Assembly (NCBI GenBank): GCA_002104985.1
Contig: MCGO01000030.1
Span: 62,001-126,000, forward strand
Reading direction: 5' to 3'
Source: Rhizoclosmatium globosum
Taxonomy: Eukaryota; Chytridiomycota; Chytridiomycetes; Chytridiales; Chytriomycetaceae
DNA: 64,000 nt
Every line of letters starts with the position of its first letter. Position 1 is the first letter of the stretch. Under the pieces are notes generated by a model. That model was not told where the DNA came from and ran no database searches. It was given only the letters and a program-made list of their open reading frames with translations. A program made the position numbers and the translations under genes. Positions 34,601 through 44,470 of the stretch are shown in pieces.

Positions 34601-36021
34601 AGAAGGCCGGAACATCATCAAACGTTGGCAGTGTCTTCTCCAAAATCACGTCACTCCTCAAAAAGTACGGTAAACCAATGCCCGGTCCAAAAACATCCAC
34701 ATTCGTTCCTGCAAAACTCGATTTGTCGAATTTATCGACTGTTTCTCGCTACGCGATCCAGAACCTTGTCTTGCACCTAGATCCAACAGTACTGCCACCA
34801 AATATTGAAGATTTTCTTGAAAAGTATGGGCCAGAAGTTTTGTTGCACTTGTCGGCACGAAGTGGAAGCTCCAGTGTGGCGGTTTGGCTCCTCCAAGAAA
34901 AAGGTGCTGACATTGAAGCAAAAGATGCACAGGATAAGACTCCTCTTCAACTGGCTGTTGAAAATCGACACGCAGATATGGTGGAAATGTTGCTAGATAA
35001 CGGTGCTCAACTAGAATCGAAAGATGCAGTGGGATGGACGGCGTTACACGGAGCTGCATGGAACGGACAAAGGGAGCTTGTTCAAGCTCTCTTGAATCGT
35101 GGAGCTGATGGAAATGCGGAAAGTATGTTGAAGCGCACGCCACTTCATATTGCGGCTTGGAGTGGAGACCTCCAAATGGCCAAAATGCTGGTTGCAAAAG
35201 GCTCTCAACTGGAGATTCGCGATACGGAAGGAAAGACCCTTTAATTATGGCTGCAGAGAAGGGACAGCTGGAAGTAGTCTCGTATCTGCTTGATCTTGGG
35301 GCCAATATTATGGCTCATGGAATTTGGGGTCAAACTTCTCTTCACAGAGCTGCTGAGAATGGTCACTTGCATGTTATCAAGTTCCTTGTTGCAAAAGGTG
35401 CAATTGTTCCTATCTCGGATTTCTACGGCCGCACGTCAGTCTCAACAGCTGCATTTGGTGGTCACACTCATGTAATTCAATACTTACTCGAACATGGCGC
35501 GTCAGTTGACACTGAAGATGCTAACGGCATGTCACCTTTACATGAAGCAGCCAAACAAGGTCACAAGGAAACTGTTGAATTTTTGTTGGCAAAGGGAGCT
35601 CGAGTCAATGCTGAAGACAAGAGTGGCCGCACTCCACTTATATTGCGTCTTTAGGTTGCCATAAAGATATTATTCAGGAATTGATGGATAATGGAGCTGC
35701 AATTGACCATGCCAACCAGTATGGAGAATCAGCCTTATTCCTTGCTACTGCTGGAGGGCATGTGGACGTTGTGCAAACTTTACTTGAAATGGGGGCAAAT
35801 GTGACGTTACTAATAGCGATGGAGATACGCCTTGTTATATTGCGGCCAGTGTTGGACTCAAGGACATTGTGCAATTATTAGTTCATTATGGAGCAAATCC
35901 AAATGCTGTGAATGCACGTGGTGACTCTGTTCTTCAAGCGGCTATACGTGGAGGTCACCTTGAAGTAGTCTACCTTTTTCGAGAGAAGGGAGCAGTGGAA
36001 AAGCCATTGAATGAAGAATAA
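31644..36021 (+). CDS. TIR-NACHT-ankyrin NLR-like STAND protein
   Basis: Exons 31644-31689, 31767-31811, 31869-31925, 31978-32099, 32143-32396, 32441-32853, 32901-34276 and 34324-36021 give about 1,340 residues. Two successive segments (about 32000-32260 and 32315-32590) look ubiquitin-like. A TIR domain follows (about 32660-32960): FDVMISYSWATKDQALGLCD, KIWVDRNEVNG, then NSWYCNKEINFADE with a Glu at the NADase position. A NACHT-type NTPase comes next, with Walker A WVSGAAGTGKS (about 33370) and Walker B VLITIDALDELNG (about 33700), then FFVTGRPE. About ten ankyrin repeats (34900-36010) end the protein. This is the sensor-switch-effector plan of NLR immune and cell-death receptors. All needed frame changes are single missing bases, mostly in homopolymers (32266-32268, 33208-33213, 33939-33942, 35237-35239, 35638-35639 and others). 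The start is uncertain. Confidence 0.82.
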
Positions 36022-36023
36022 TT

Positions 36024-36110
36024 TAAGGGGTCACCTGGCTCTCTTCTCCACGTATAATATCCAACCTGAAGAGCCTCCAAAATGGCCTTGCCAGGTCTCT
36101 TCCAATGCAA
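36024..36110 (+). pseudogene. Fragment related to the SGNH/NXPE-like gene
   Basis: Just after the NLR stop, about 87 bp resemble 24155-24245 inside the NXPE-like gene. Shared blocks include GGGG.CACCTGGCTCTC, CAC.TATAATATCC.ACCT and CAAAATGGCC. With one added base it would read PGSL.RIISNLKSLQNG, which fits a protein-level relative rather than a recent copy. No other part of that gene is present. It is a relic of an ancestral gene arrangement or a transposed exon. Confidence 0.55.
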
Positions 36111-36962
36111 ATAGTATTAAGAATAAAGAATAGCTGCTAAACATTTATATCTTATATGTATAGATAAGATTGTTTCAAAACATTCCAGCTTCATATATGC
36201 TGCTTGTTGTTCTACTTCTTTCAAGCTTTGTTGCTGCATCAGAGCAGAAGAGTTGTCTTTGGACTGAGTCCAATTTTAACCTTCTCTGTCCCCAATCTGC
36301 GTCCCTGTATTGCAACTGTTGCAGATTATACAATCACTCTGTCTCTGTCTGAGGTATTTTTTGGAAACATATGAGCAGCAATTTGAGGTGGCAATTATTG
36401 ACCCAGAAGATGATACAGTTCTTGCTTTGCTACTTACTTAATACCATAGCGCTGGTTGACTAAGTCTCATTGTATTGTTTCCAGTTGATTTAGAGTGACA
36501 ATTTATTCACTACAATAAGAATAACTTTGAAGATCCTTTTGCTATTCATCTGGATACAATTCAAGTATTAAGGATAATGGTTCAGGATTTTCTTTGCCTC
36601 TTTATATTGGTGCTATGAAGTTTCCAACTACTGTCTTGCAAACTCAATTTGATAATTTCATACCTCTTACTTGGAACACATTGATTGGCCTACAATTGTT
36701 TGTCTGTTGAGCCCAAAATTGGCCCATTAAATACCTCTGTTGTTGTTTTAAGCTGCTTCTTCAAGTGGCTACTACTGCTTTAAGGATCTGGTTCTTTGTT
36801 TTATTTCAAGTCATTTCAGATGCTTTGAATTGATTGAAAATAAATGATTGGATTACTCCAGAATCACCTTGACAAAGTGTTTTTCACATATTGGACCAAA
36901 TTATTTTTGAAGGAATATGGAAACAATTTGAAATATTTCTCACTCAACATTCAAAAGAGACA
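36111..36962. other. AT-rich spacer left of the Harbinger element
   Basis: No recognisable gene. A short hydrophobic frame at 36170-36352 and an AT-rich frame from 36844 that runs into the transposon are not convincing as genes. The sequence continues beyond the transposon at 39774. Confidence 0.4.
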
Positions 36963-36965
36963 TAA

Positions 36966-36984
36966 GAGCAACTCCACCGGGAAG
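36966..36984 (+). repeat. Harbinger left terminal inverted repeat
   Basis: The sequence starts GAGCAACTCCACCGGGAAG. It matches the inverse of the right end over about 19 bp with a one-base G-run difference. The target duplication TAA lies directly before it. Confidence 0.88.
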
Positions 36985-37089
36985 GGGGCAAATTGTCAGT
37001 TATATCCAAGCAAAAGTCCTCTTGAGAAAAAAAAGGACGGGTCAAATTGTTTTTTTCTACATCGCCCCATCTACCAAATCACAGACCAA

Positions 37090-38563
37090 ATGCAAAGTTG
37101 TTCCCCTGAAGCCCTCCACGCACTGGCACATACCTCCATCAGCCAGCTTCTTCTTAATGGGGGTCAAATGCTTCAAACAGGTGGCGAAAATGACTCTTTT
37201 GAAATGCTACTGTCTCTCGTTCATCACTCCACCACACAACAACACTCGCATGGCGGCTCGGTACCAGGACGAGCACCAAATATTGATAGAGAGTTTGAAA
37301 AGTTTCATCAAATTCTATTTGAAGACTACTTCGCTGAACGGCCACGATACAATGAAACCATTTTCCGCCGACGCTTTCGAATGCCCCGGGTTTTATTCAA
37401 TCACATTACCAACACTGTCATTGCAAATAATTCCTACTTCCAGCAGCGGCCAGACGCAGTTGGGAAAATGGGCTTGTCAGGACTGCAAAAGGTCTGTGCA
37501 GCGTGGCGGGTCCTCTGTTACGGCTTGTCTGCAGACCTTGTTGATGAATACTTCAAAATTGGTGAGAGCACTGTTCTTGTTTGCGTGAAAGGTGAGTGAA
37601 GTTTGTATTGGTTGTTCCATTGACATAAAACCAGAGTTCTGTGCTTCCATTTCGACTCTATTTGGGATAGAGTACCTACGATCTCCAACAGAAGAAGATA
37701 TGATAAGACTGTTAGCCGAAAATGCTGAACGAGGCTTTACCGGCATGTTGGGATCGTTGGATTGTATGCACTGGGTTTGGAAGAATTGCCCTCGAGCGCT
37801 GAAAGGACAGTACAAAGGGAAAGAAGACGGAGCAACTGTGATTCTGGAGGCTGTTGCGTCGTATGATTTGTGGATATGGCACGCTTTTTTTGGGCTTCCA
37901 GGAACGAACAATGACATCAACGTCCTCTCGAAGTCTCCGCTGTTGGATCTCCTAATGGCTGGACAGTCGCCTCCTTGCGAGTGGGAGATACGAGGAACAA
38001 AGTTCAATCATGGATACTGGCTTGTGGATGGTGAGTACCATGATTGCAGTTGTTGCACTATCACTCACTGATACAATTCCACAGGAATTTACCCGCCTTG
38101 GCCTGTCTTTGTCTCCACCATTTCGTCACCGTCTACGGCTGCAGAAAAGAACTTTGCCAAGGCTCAGGAGGCTGCACGAAAGGATGTCGAACGTGCGTTT
38201 GGAGTATTACAAGCTCGATTTGAGTTTTTGGTGAAGCCATGCAAGTTGTGGTACCGGGAGGAAATGAAACTGATCATGGAGGCGTTAATAGTTGTGCACA
38301 ATATGATTGTGGAGCACTATCGACTGCGTCGCGAAACATTGGAAGAATTTGAGTCCCCTTCCGAGCTTCCAAATCATATTCTAGAAGGAAACGAAGCAAC
38401 CGTTGCACTCCCTCAAGCAAATATGCAGATGCCAGCGACAGTACCTATGCCTCCATTTGCAACAATGTTACAGAACTTGGAGACTTTGAAGGACAAGTCT
38501 CAAGCTCAATTGTTGAAGAACTTATTGGTCCAGGAATTGTGGAATAGAAAAGGAAATAAATAA
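37090..38563 (+). CDS. Harbinger-type DDE transposase (plant-transposon-protein family)
   Basis: The start at 37090 is the first in-frame ATG inside the element. Three exons, with introns near 37593-37634 and 38033-38084, encode about 450 residues. The core has GSLDCMHWVWKNCP (first Asp), LPGTNNDINVLSKSPLL (second Asp) and RKDVERAFGVLQARF (Glu), the DDE triad of the PF04827/PF13359-like Harbinger nucleases. Upstream, RYNETIFRRRFRMPRVLF and GLQKVCAAWRVLCYG match the usual N-terminal helical region. The enzyme cuts the element's ends and joins them to TWA targets. The frame is intact throughout, so it may be active. Confidence 0.9.
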
Positions 38564-38588
38564 TGTATTTGATTTATTCTGGTTTGTT

Positions 38589-39581
38589 TTAAATGTTCTC
38601 TCTGAGCTCTCTGGCATCCAACACAGCCTCCTGCTGTTTCTGCCAGTACTCTAATACACGTCCCTTAAAATTGCTGAGATCCATTTGTAGAATCTTGTCT
38701 TCACGTGCAAGTCGCCCCTGTTGGTCGATCAATTGCGTCAACTTCTCTACACTTGCAATACCGCGCTCAAATGACTCCTTCTGTGCTTTCATAATATCAT
38801 TGCGCTCCTTATTTGTCTTTGCAGATTCCTCCAACGTACGCTGCATCTGTTCTCCTTTAAAGTCCTTCACTTCCTGAGCCTTTGCAGCTTTCACACCAGG
38901 TTCCCTCCCTCTGCATGGCGTCTTTCCAGGTTCAGAGTCAGGTGCTTCCACAGCATCTGGATCAAGTGCAGTAGAATGAGTAGATGGTGTCTGTGTAGTA
39001 GAGGAAGCTGCGGGCGTGCGTGAAGTTGTAGTTCTGATTTTTGCGTCAACATGATCCTTGTATTTGTCGGCGTCATGAAGAACTTGGTAGCAACCAAAGT
39101 ACTTGAATGGTTTGTTCTTGTTCTGCTTTGCATAAGCTTCAAGGGCTGATTGGAATGCCTGTTGCCGAAGAGTACCACTTGGTGGGATTGAGCGAAGTAG
39201 AGGTGAAAGAATACCAATAAATACTTGAACTTCTGCGGAGATTGTTGCCCAATGGGACTGAATGTGATTCCAGAGCCGGCTCTTTGTAGATGGATTTGGA
39301 GGGTAGACTGTGCCTTTGGTGCCGATGAAGCCATTTGCAACTAGGTCACGAATGCCAGTGTAGAAAGTTTCAGCCTTCTGGTCTGAAGAAGTGATAGCAT
39401 TCATAGATCGTACAAGGAAGGCGTCTGCTATAGCGATGAATTCGCCTTCAATGTAAGCAGCGCCACGTACGCCAGCCTTTTTGACAGGTAGTTCAGAATC
39501 ATCTTGAAGAGCGCGTTTGCTTCCTGTAGCCACAGCTGCATATGGCGGGTCAAATAGGGATGGCTGGATGGTGCTGGACAT
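38589..39581 (-). CDS. Harbinger accessory Myb/NAM-like DNA-binding protein
   Basis: This is one uninterrupted minus-strand frame of about 330 residues from MSSTIQPSLFDPPYA. It carries YIEGEFIAIADAFLVRSMNA and FWTRI-like positions (ETFYTGIRDLV), then LRQQAFQSALEAYAKQNKN and FKYFGCYQVLHD, the trihelix/NAM-associated pattern common in Harbinger partners. A Ser/Thr/Pro linker precedes a C-terminal coiled coil (EESAKTNKERNDIMKAQKE). In known systems the partner binds the element ends and brings the transposase into the nucleus. A longer frame starts at 39707, but the conserved part begins after 39581. Confidence 0.82.
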   Translation of the reverse strand: MSSTIQPSLFDPPYAAVATGSKRALQDDSELPVKKAGVRGAAYIEGEFIAIADAFLVRSMNAITSSDQKAETFYTGIRDLVANGFIGTKGTVYPPNPSTKSRLWNHIQSHWATISAEVQVFIGILSPLLRSIPPSGTLRQQAFQSALEAYAKQNKNKPFKYFGCYQVLHDADKYKDHVDAKIRTTTSRTPAASSTTQTPSTHSTALDPDAVEAPDSEPGKTPCRGREPGVKAAKAQEVKDFKGEQMQRTLEESAKTNKERNDIMKAQKESFERGIASVEKLTQLIDQQGRLAREDKILQMDLSNFKGRVLEYWQKQQEAVLDARELRENI

Positions 39582-39751
39582 TGGGAATAGGGTGTGTATG
39601 TGTATGTTGGCGTCGACCTTTCCCTCGACCTTTTTGCCTCGATTTGTTCCCAGAATTGTCCTGGGACTTTTTTTGCTCGGTGGTTTTGTCACGCGATGCA
39701 AACACAAAAAACAAAATTGTCAGGTTTATTTGTTTTGCTCAACGATTTGAT

Positions 39752-39770
39752 CCTTCCGGTGGAGTTGCTC
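39752..39770 (-). repeat. Harbinger right terminal inverted repeat
   Basis: Read on the minus strand, it starts GAGCAACTCCACCGGAAGG and pairs with the left end at 36966. It is followed on the plus strand by the target duplication TAA (39771-39773). Confidence 0.88.
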
Positions 39771-39773
39771 TAA

Positions 39774-40860
39774 GGAAGGGTATTAATGATTTTAACCAGA
39801 AGATTACCACTCACTATCCTGCCTGTGCATCACTTCAGGAAAGTTTGGAAAGGACGTTTGCGTGGGAGTTGACTCAGTCACAGGCAAGGATAGGAAACTT
39901 GGGCACGGTTGGATATGACTGCTATGCCTCTGGCTTTTGTTAGATCACCTTTTTGAACAAAAAGAGAGAAGCTTCTATGCCTTCTCTTGAGCAAACTTGA
40001 TGGCGCATCTAGCGTAATTAAATTAATGGATTAACGGCAATGCTGGCTGGTTCCAGGAACAAGAGTTAGAGTCAATATAACAACAAAACAATTTTTTCAG
40101 CACTTTGACTCATTTGCCATATCCTTCACCATAAAAAAAATTATGTAATTCTGAGCATGAGTTGCAGCCTGAGAGTCACACTTAGTTGGTGGTAAAATAA
40201 ATGGAGAAGACCAAAATCGCGTTCAAATTTGAGAGAATAGGTAGGTATGCTGTTGGCTTTTGAGGAGTCTTACATCTAATTTGAGAAAGTACGCAGTTAA
40301 GATCACAATCATTGTTGAACCTTACCTAACAGACGGCATTCGCTTTTTCACACCTTTTCAAATGAAAATTCATTCCAATGGACACAAAAATTCTTATTCT
40401 GTCAAGAGTAACATGGTTTTCCCCATCATTGGCAGCAAACGTGCTTTCATCTTGAAACCAAAACAGTACCTTCCTCTGCAGGAGTGGCAACTGGAAGATA
40501 CTTACACCAACATATATTTATCCGTCCTACTGAGTTGAACATAGTTATTTTTACAGACCTGCAGAAAGTGTTATCATTCTCATCATGGATGAAAGTTTAT
40601 CTTTAATATGAGGTTGGGCTTTTCGCAAACGTCGCTTTTTTTTCATTTTTGTTGACTATCTTTGCTTTGTTTGTCTATTTTAAAATGCAATCTGTTTGTA
40701 ACGTCATAAGCAGCTTCACATTTTCACTTGATTGATTTGAGCCACAGCTGTGATGATGAGACAACGTTACTTCCAACTGCCTTTTATCAACTTTGAGAGT
40801 AACTACAAGATGACTCAGATCCTTTTTCAGACATAAAACATGTAACATTGACACATCAAC
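39774..40860. other. AT-rich spacer, no gene recognised
   Basis: A short coding-like tail reads on from 39774 to 39943 (KGINDFNQKITTHYPACASL). It could be a remnant of the sequence the Harbinger element jumped into. The rest, to 40860, shows no gene. Confidence 0.35.
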
Positions 40861-42230
40861 TAAGGCCCCGTTCAGTGAGAAAAAATTGCTATTTGTTTGG
40901 TGGTGATTTATGTGAATTTATAGAAATTTATGGACTGGCTATTTATCAATAAACTGTTTATTAGAAATAAACTGAAAAAGCTGTTTATGTCAAATAAACT
41001 ATTTATCAATAAATCGTTTTTTTCACAAATTCCATAAACAGTTTATCACAATCCATAAATAGCCATAAATTCCATAAATTCCATAAGTAGCTCTGGACCA
41101 GCTTTTGGACCTGTTTATCACCATTTCCCACCAATTCCACCAACAATAAAAAGATGATATAATACATTTTACATTTGTTTATTTGAACACACCAGACAAG
41201 AGATAGTAATATTAAAGGAGAAGGGATTCAAGGAGAAAGAAGCTCACACCAGGGGAATCGGCAGTCATTGCTCAATGCACTACTCACTGTTACAACACCA
41301 ATTCAAGCAGTCAGAAGCATTAGTAGAAGCAGTAGAGCAATGGATTGAAAGGGACAGTATCAGGCACTGACAAAAGAGAGATGGTGACAAAGAACAAACA
41401 TAGAGAGACGTGTGAGGGAAGGGCATACGGGGAAGAATGCAGCAGATACAGAAAGGGAAAGGGGAGAGGCGTACAGAATGGTCATTGTGTGTGCAAGATG
41501 AGTGAGTTGTGAGCTTGAAGGGTGGGTGGGTTTGGAACTTGGAGAAAAAAAGTGGAAGGAGGGTGGCAGGGAGGGAGGTGGAGCTCACAGGCTGATTGAA
41601 TTCAAATTGGAAAATTTTGTAACACAGCCACGCTGCCATCTTCATTTCCACCAACTTTTTCCTTCTCGAACTCAAGTACCTGGCCCTGCGCATACCACCA
41701 AGTGCTGCCATTGTTGTCTTCACTTTCATTGTTGAACGCATCAACGGCAGACATGTCCCTACCCTCTATTCCAGTCTGCTGGAAGCCAGTGGCCCCTATT
41801 TCTCTTTTCCCTTCTCGTCTCTCATCTACTCCCTACTTCCATTGCATCAACTTGATACTTGTATTTCGTTTGTTAAATCCTGGATGAGATTGAATGTTTA
41901 TTTCACTCACAAGCAACAAAGTACCTGATTGTTGGTATTGCGACTACTCTCGCACTGGACTTGAATTGAGGGCATTTGAGCCGCGTCTCCTTTGCTCTGT
42001 AATCATTGCTATCTTTCCTAACATTGTTTGAATATCAATAAACCAATTTCTGACCTATGTTACCCTGTTTTTGAATTTATTGCTGTTTATGGCTATTTAT
42101 GGCCGGAATTTATCAATAAACAGCTCGGAGCTATTTATCAATAAACAGGGAAAGCGAATTTATTGATAAATAGGCATTTCAGGAAATAAACAGTTTATTG
42201 ATAAATCACTGAAACACCTAGTCAAGTTCG
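40861..42230 (+). mobile_element. MITE-like element with AT-rich palindromic iterons
   Basis: The left end reads TAA then GGCCCCGTTCAGTGAG. The right end, inverted, reads AGGTGTTTCAGTGA, an imperfect inverted terminus. Both flanks (about 40900-41110 and 42090-42215) are packed with TTTATTGATAAA/TTTATCAATAAA palindromes and CATAAATAGCCATAAA units. No transposase is encoded. The right half (about 41598-41900) matches an arm of the larger element at 43806-48530. The GGCCCCGTT end and TAA flank suggest a PIF/Harbinger-type non-autonomous element, but the ends differ from those of the element at 36966. Confidence 0.6.
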
Positions 42231-43171
42231 ATTGAACCAAAAAAAAAGAACCAAAATGTAATCTTCGTGTTCCTCTGGTCAGATTTAACTTTTTCTTCCC
42301 GTTCACGTTCTATATCTGTCAAGTCCAATTCCAGACATAATGATAGAAAATTTTGGTCCAAATATTTTGGCCACACTTGATGAATCAAATCAGTGGCTAC
42401 TATAGATGAGAAACTTGTGTTTGGGCAGCAACCACAGTTCTTCCAGTTTGGTTCTACGAGGTCTATATGGGAAATTAAGAATTTGATTCAACTTCTCAAC
42501 TGTTTTGTCTCCCTCAATGAAGTGGAATTTAATAATTGACAGAAAAGATAACAATATGATTGGAACAAAGCTGTACTATAGTTGCCAAGAATTTCCATTT
42601 TGTGCAATGGAAACTTGGAATCTTTTTTTAACTGTTGGTAATTTTTGAGTGTTTGCACCCCTTAACTCCCATTTCCAATCACCTTGGAGTATAAGATTCA
42701 TCACAGCATACCAGGTGGGACCGTGGCATTCCATTTGAAATCGTAATTACAAGCTTGTCAACCAACAAGCCAAGCAATCTCTCCTGTTTGACAACTTGCC
42801 TTCAATCCAGTCACACTGCAATTACAAAATCAGCTTGTGCAAGCAAAAACCGATAGGCATATGTAAAACCAGGGGTCCAAGCAGGCTCAAATAGGGAGTG
42901 CTTGTGGTGCACTTGATTTGCAAAAGCAGCCACAACCTCATCCCCAAATCCAAAGAGCAATTAGCACAGAAGTCTTTCCTTGGCAGAACTGACAACAGTC
43001 TCAATCAAATTTGGATATATACGCAATGCTTGATAATGAAGCAATAAATTTCATTCTATCTTTTTTGTCTGGACTAGGAAAAATTTTACCAATGGGTGGT
43101 GATGTTGACAGTTTATTATGTACTCTATCCTCACTTTTGTAATTACGCAGTACTCCTTAGTCTCCAACCAA
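42231..43171. other. Repeat-island spacer
   Basis: This is AT-rich, stop-rich sequence between two repeat elements. No gene, RNA gene or clear repeat was recognised. Confidence 0.35.
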
Positions 43172-43360
43172 CTCAGTAGCTCAGTGGTGTAGTACGGTGG
43201 AAGTGCAAGCAAAAAAGGCTTTGGTTTGAATCACTGGCACAGGACAATAGTCTTGTGTGACACCAGGGTTACCTGCCGTCATCTTTTGTCTGGCCTATTT
43301 TAGGTGGGATCTCCATATTGTCTGGACATAAAAGTCTCGGAATATTCCATTCCCACTTAT
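43172..43360 (+). repeat. tRNA-derived SINE-like sequence
   Basis: TAGCTCAGTGG at 43177-43187 matches a pol III A box. GGTTTGAATCACT at 43223-43235 matches a B box, with 35 bp between them as in a tRNA gene. The intervening bases do not fold as a normal tRNA, and B-box position C is T. The downstream body (GTGTGACACCAGGGTTACC onward) is non-tRNA, as in a SINE. Length and 3' end are not certain. Confidence 0.45.
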
Positions 43361-43805
43361 TGCTGTTTTGTTCAGCATAAAGAGTCATGTACTTTTTCTA
43401 ATAATCACGCGCTGTTAATTGGGGAACAGCTTAATTGTACACAGTTTTTAAATCAGTAATCCACTGATTAATAGTCTTAAATCCAGCATGACATTCTGGA
43501 AGGTAAAGGTAAGGAAAAAGAAAACATCCAAGACAAAGAAACTGTCTGCTTCCCAAACACGCCACATATCATTATACAGCTTTTGAACAACTGGGTTTTT
43601 TTGGGAAGAGCCAAAGCGAAAACTCAAAGGCAAGTTTCTTTTTAGCTGCCTTTGCTTCCTTGGGTATTTGCTCAACAAACTGACAGGGAAAACAGACAGC
43701 AGGATGGGTTTTATTTCATTCAGACTTAAATTTGTCGGAATTAATTGGAAAAGTTATTTCGGGAAAAATGTAGCTAAGTTTGTCTCTTAGACTTATTGGA
43801 ATTAA

Positions 43806-44470
43806 GGCCCCGTTCAGCGAGCAAAAACTGTTTTTCCCTGTTTATTGATAAATAGCTCAGAGCTGTTTATTGATAAATTCCGGCCATAAATAGCCATAAA
43901 CAGCGATAAATTCGAAAATAGCGTAACATTGATTTAAATTGGTTTATTGACATTCAAAGCAAGGCCTCATGAATCCAAAATACTCGCCATTTCAAGATGC
44001 ACCAGAAACATGGAACATAGAATCTAGATGTTTCCAGGCTTGTCAGTGAAGAATAACATTTCAGAGGTGGGTCTGAGTCATAATGATCGTTACTCATTGT
44101 TGCTATTCCTCCAACATAGGCTCAACCCTATTGCCCTTATCGACAGCCACCGCAAAGATGTCCACAGCGGCGCAGTTCTCCTTCCCGAGCTCTAATTACC
44201 CATAAGTAAAATAAACACTCAATGCCAAAACGTAAAACGAGGATCAATCTACTTCCCTAAACTTTGAGGACGTTGACGCAATACGGAGGCAAGGAGTGGA
44301 AACAAAGAGAAGAGAACAGAGAAACGGGGCAATGGCTTCCAGCATGAGAAATGAAGGAGTAGGGGGAAGGATCACGTCTGCTGTTGATATGTTCAACAAT
44401 TGGAGCGAAGACATCAAAGGCGACGATTGTACGTATGTGCAGGCAAGAAACTTGTGTTGAAGAAAAAAAA
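43806..44470 (+). repeat. Left inverted arm
   Basis: An arm of about 665 bp, homologous by eye to the inverse of 47940-48530 and to the right half of the element at 40861-42230. The outer 120 bp contain TTTATTGATAAA palindromes. Confidence 0.6.

Larger units (their letters stand above)
36966..39770 (+). mobile_element. Complete PIF/Harbinger DNA transposon
   Basis: The 2,805-bp element starts GAGCAACTCCACCGG and ends with its inverse, CCGGTGGAGTTGCTC. It is flanked by TAA at 36963-36965 and at 39771-39773, the three-base TWA-type target duplication typical of PIF/Harbinger. Inside are two convergent genes whose stops lie 25 bp apart: a DDE transposase on plus and a Myb/NAM-like DNA-binding partner on minus. 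This is the standard two-gene plan of the superfamily. Near-perfect ends and open genes suggest recent activity. The termini resemble the GAGCAtCTCCAaC ends of the plant Spy-like group. Confidence 0.9.

Noticed and set aside
34658..35305. 215-codon minus-strand frame
   Set aside because: Antisense to the ankyrin repeats of the NLR-like gene.
31644..36021. Reading the NLR-like gene as a pseudogene
   Set aside because: All breaks are single missing bases, most in homopolymers, of the same type as in SUB2. Motifs and ankyrin consensus are intact between them.
36844..37089. Upstream extension of the transposase frame
   Set aside because: It begins before the element's left end at 36966, so it cannot belong to the transposon; the first internal ATG is 37090.
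41280..41744. 154-codon minus-strand frame
   Set aside because: It lies across repeat-element sequence, is Cys/Ser-rich, and is inconsistent with the homologous arm at 44257-44532.
43172..43245. Functional tRNA gene
   Set aside because: A and B boxes are present, but the acceptor, anticodon and T stems do not pair.
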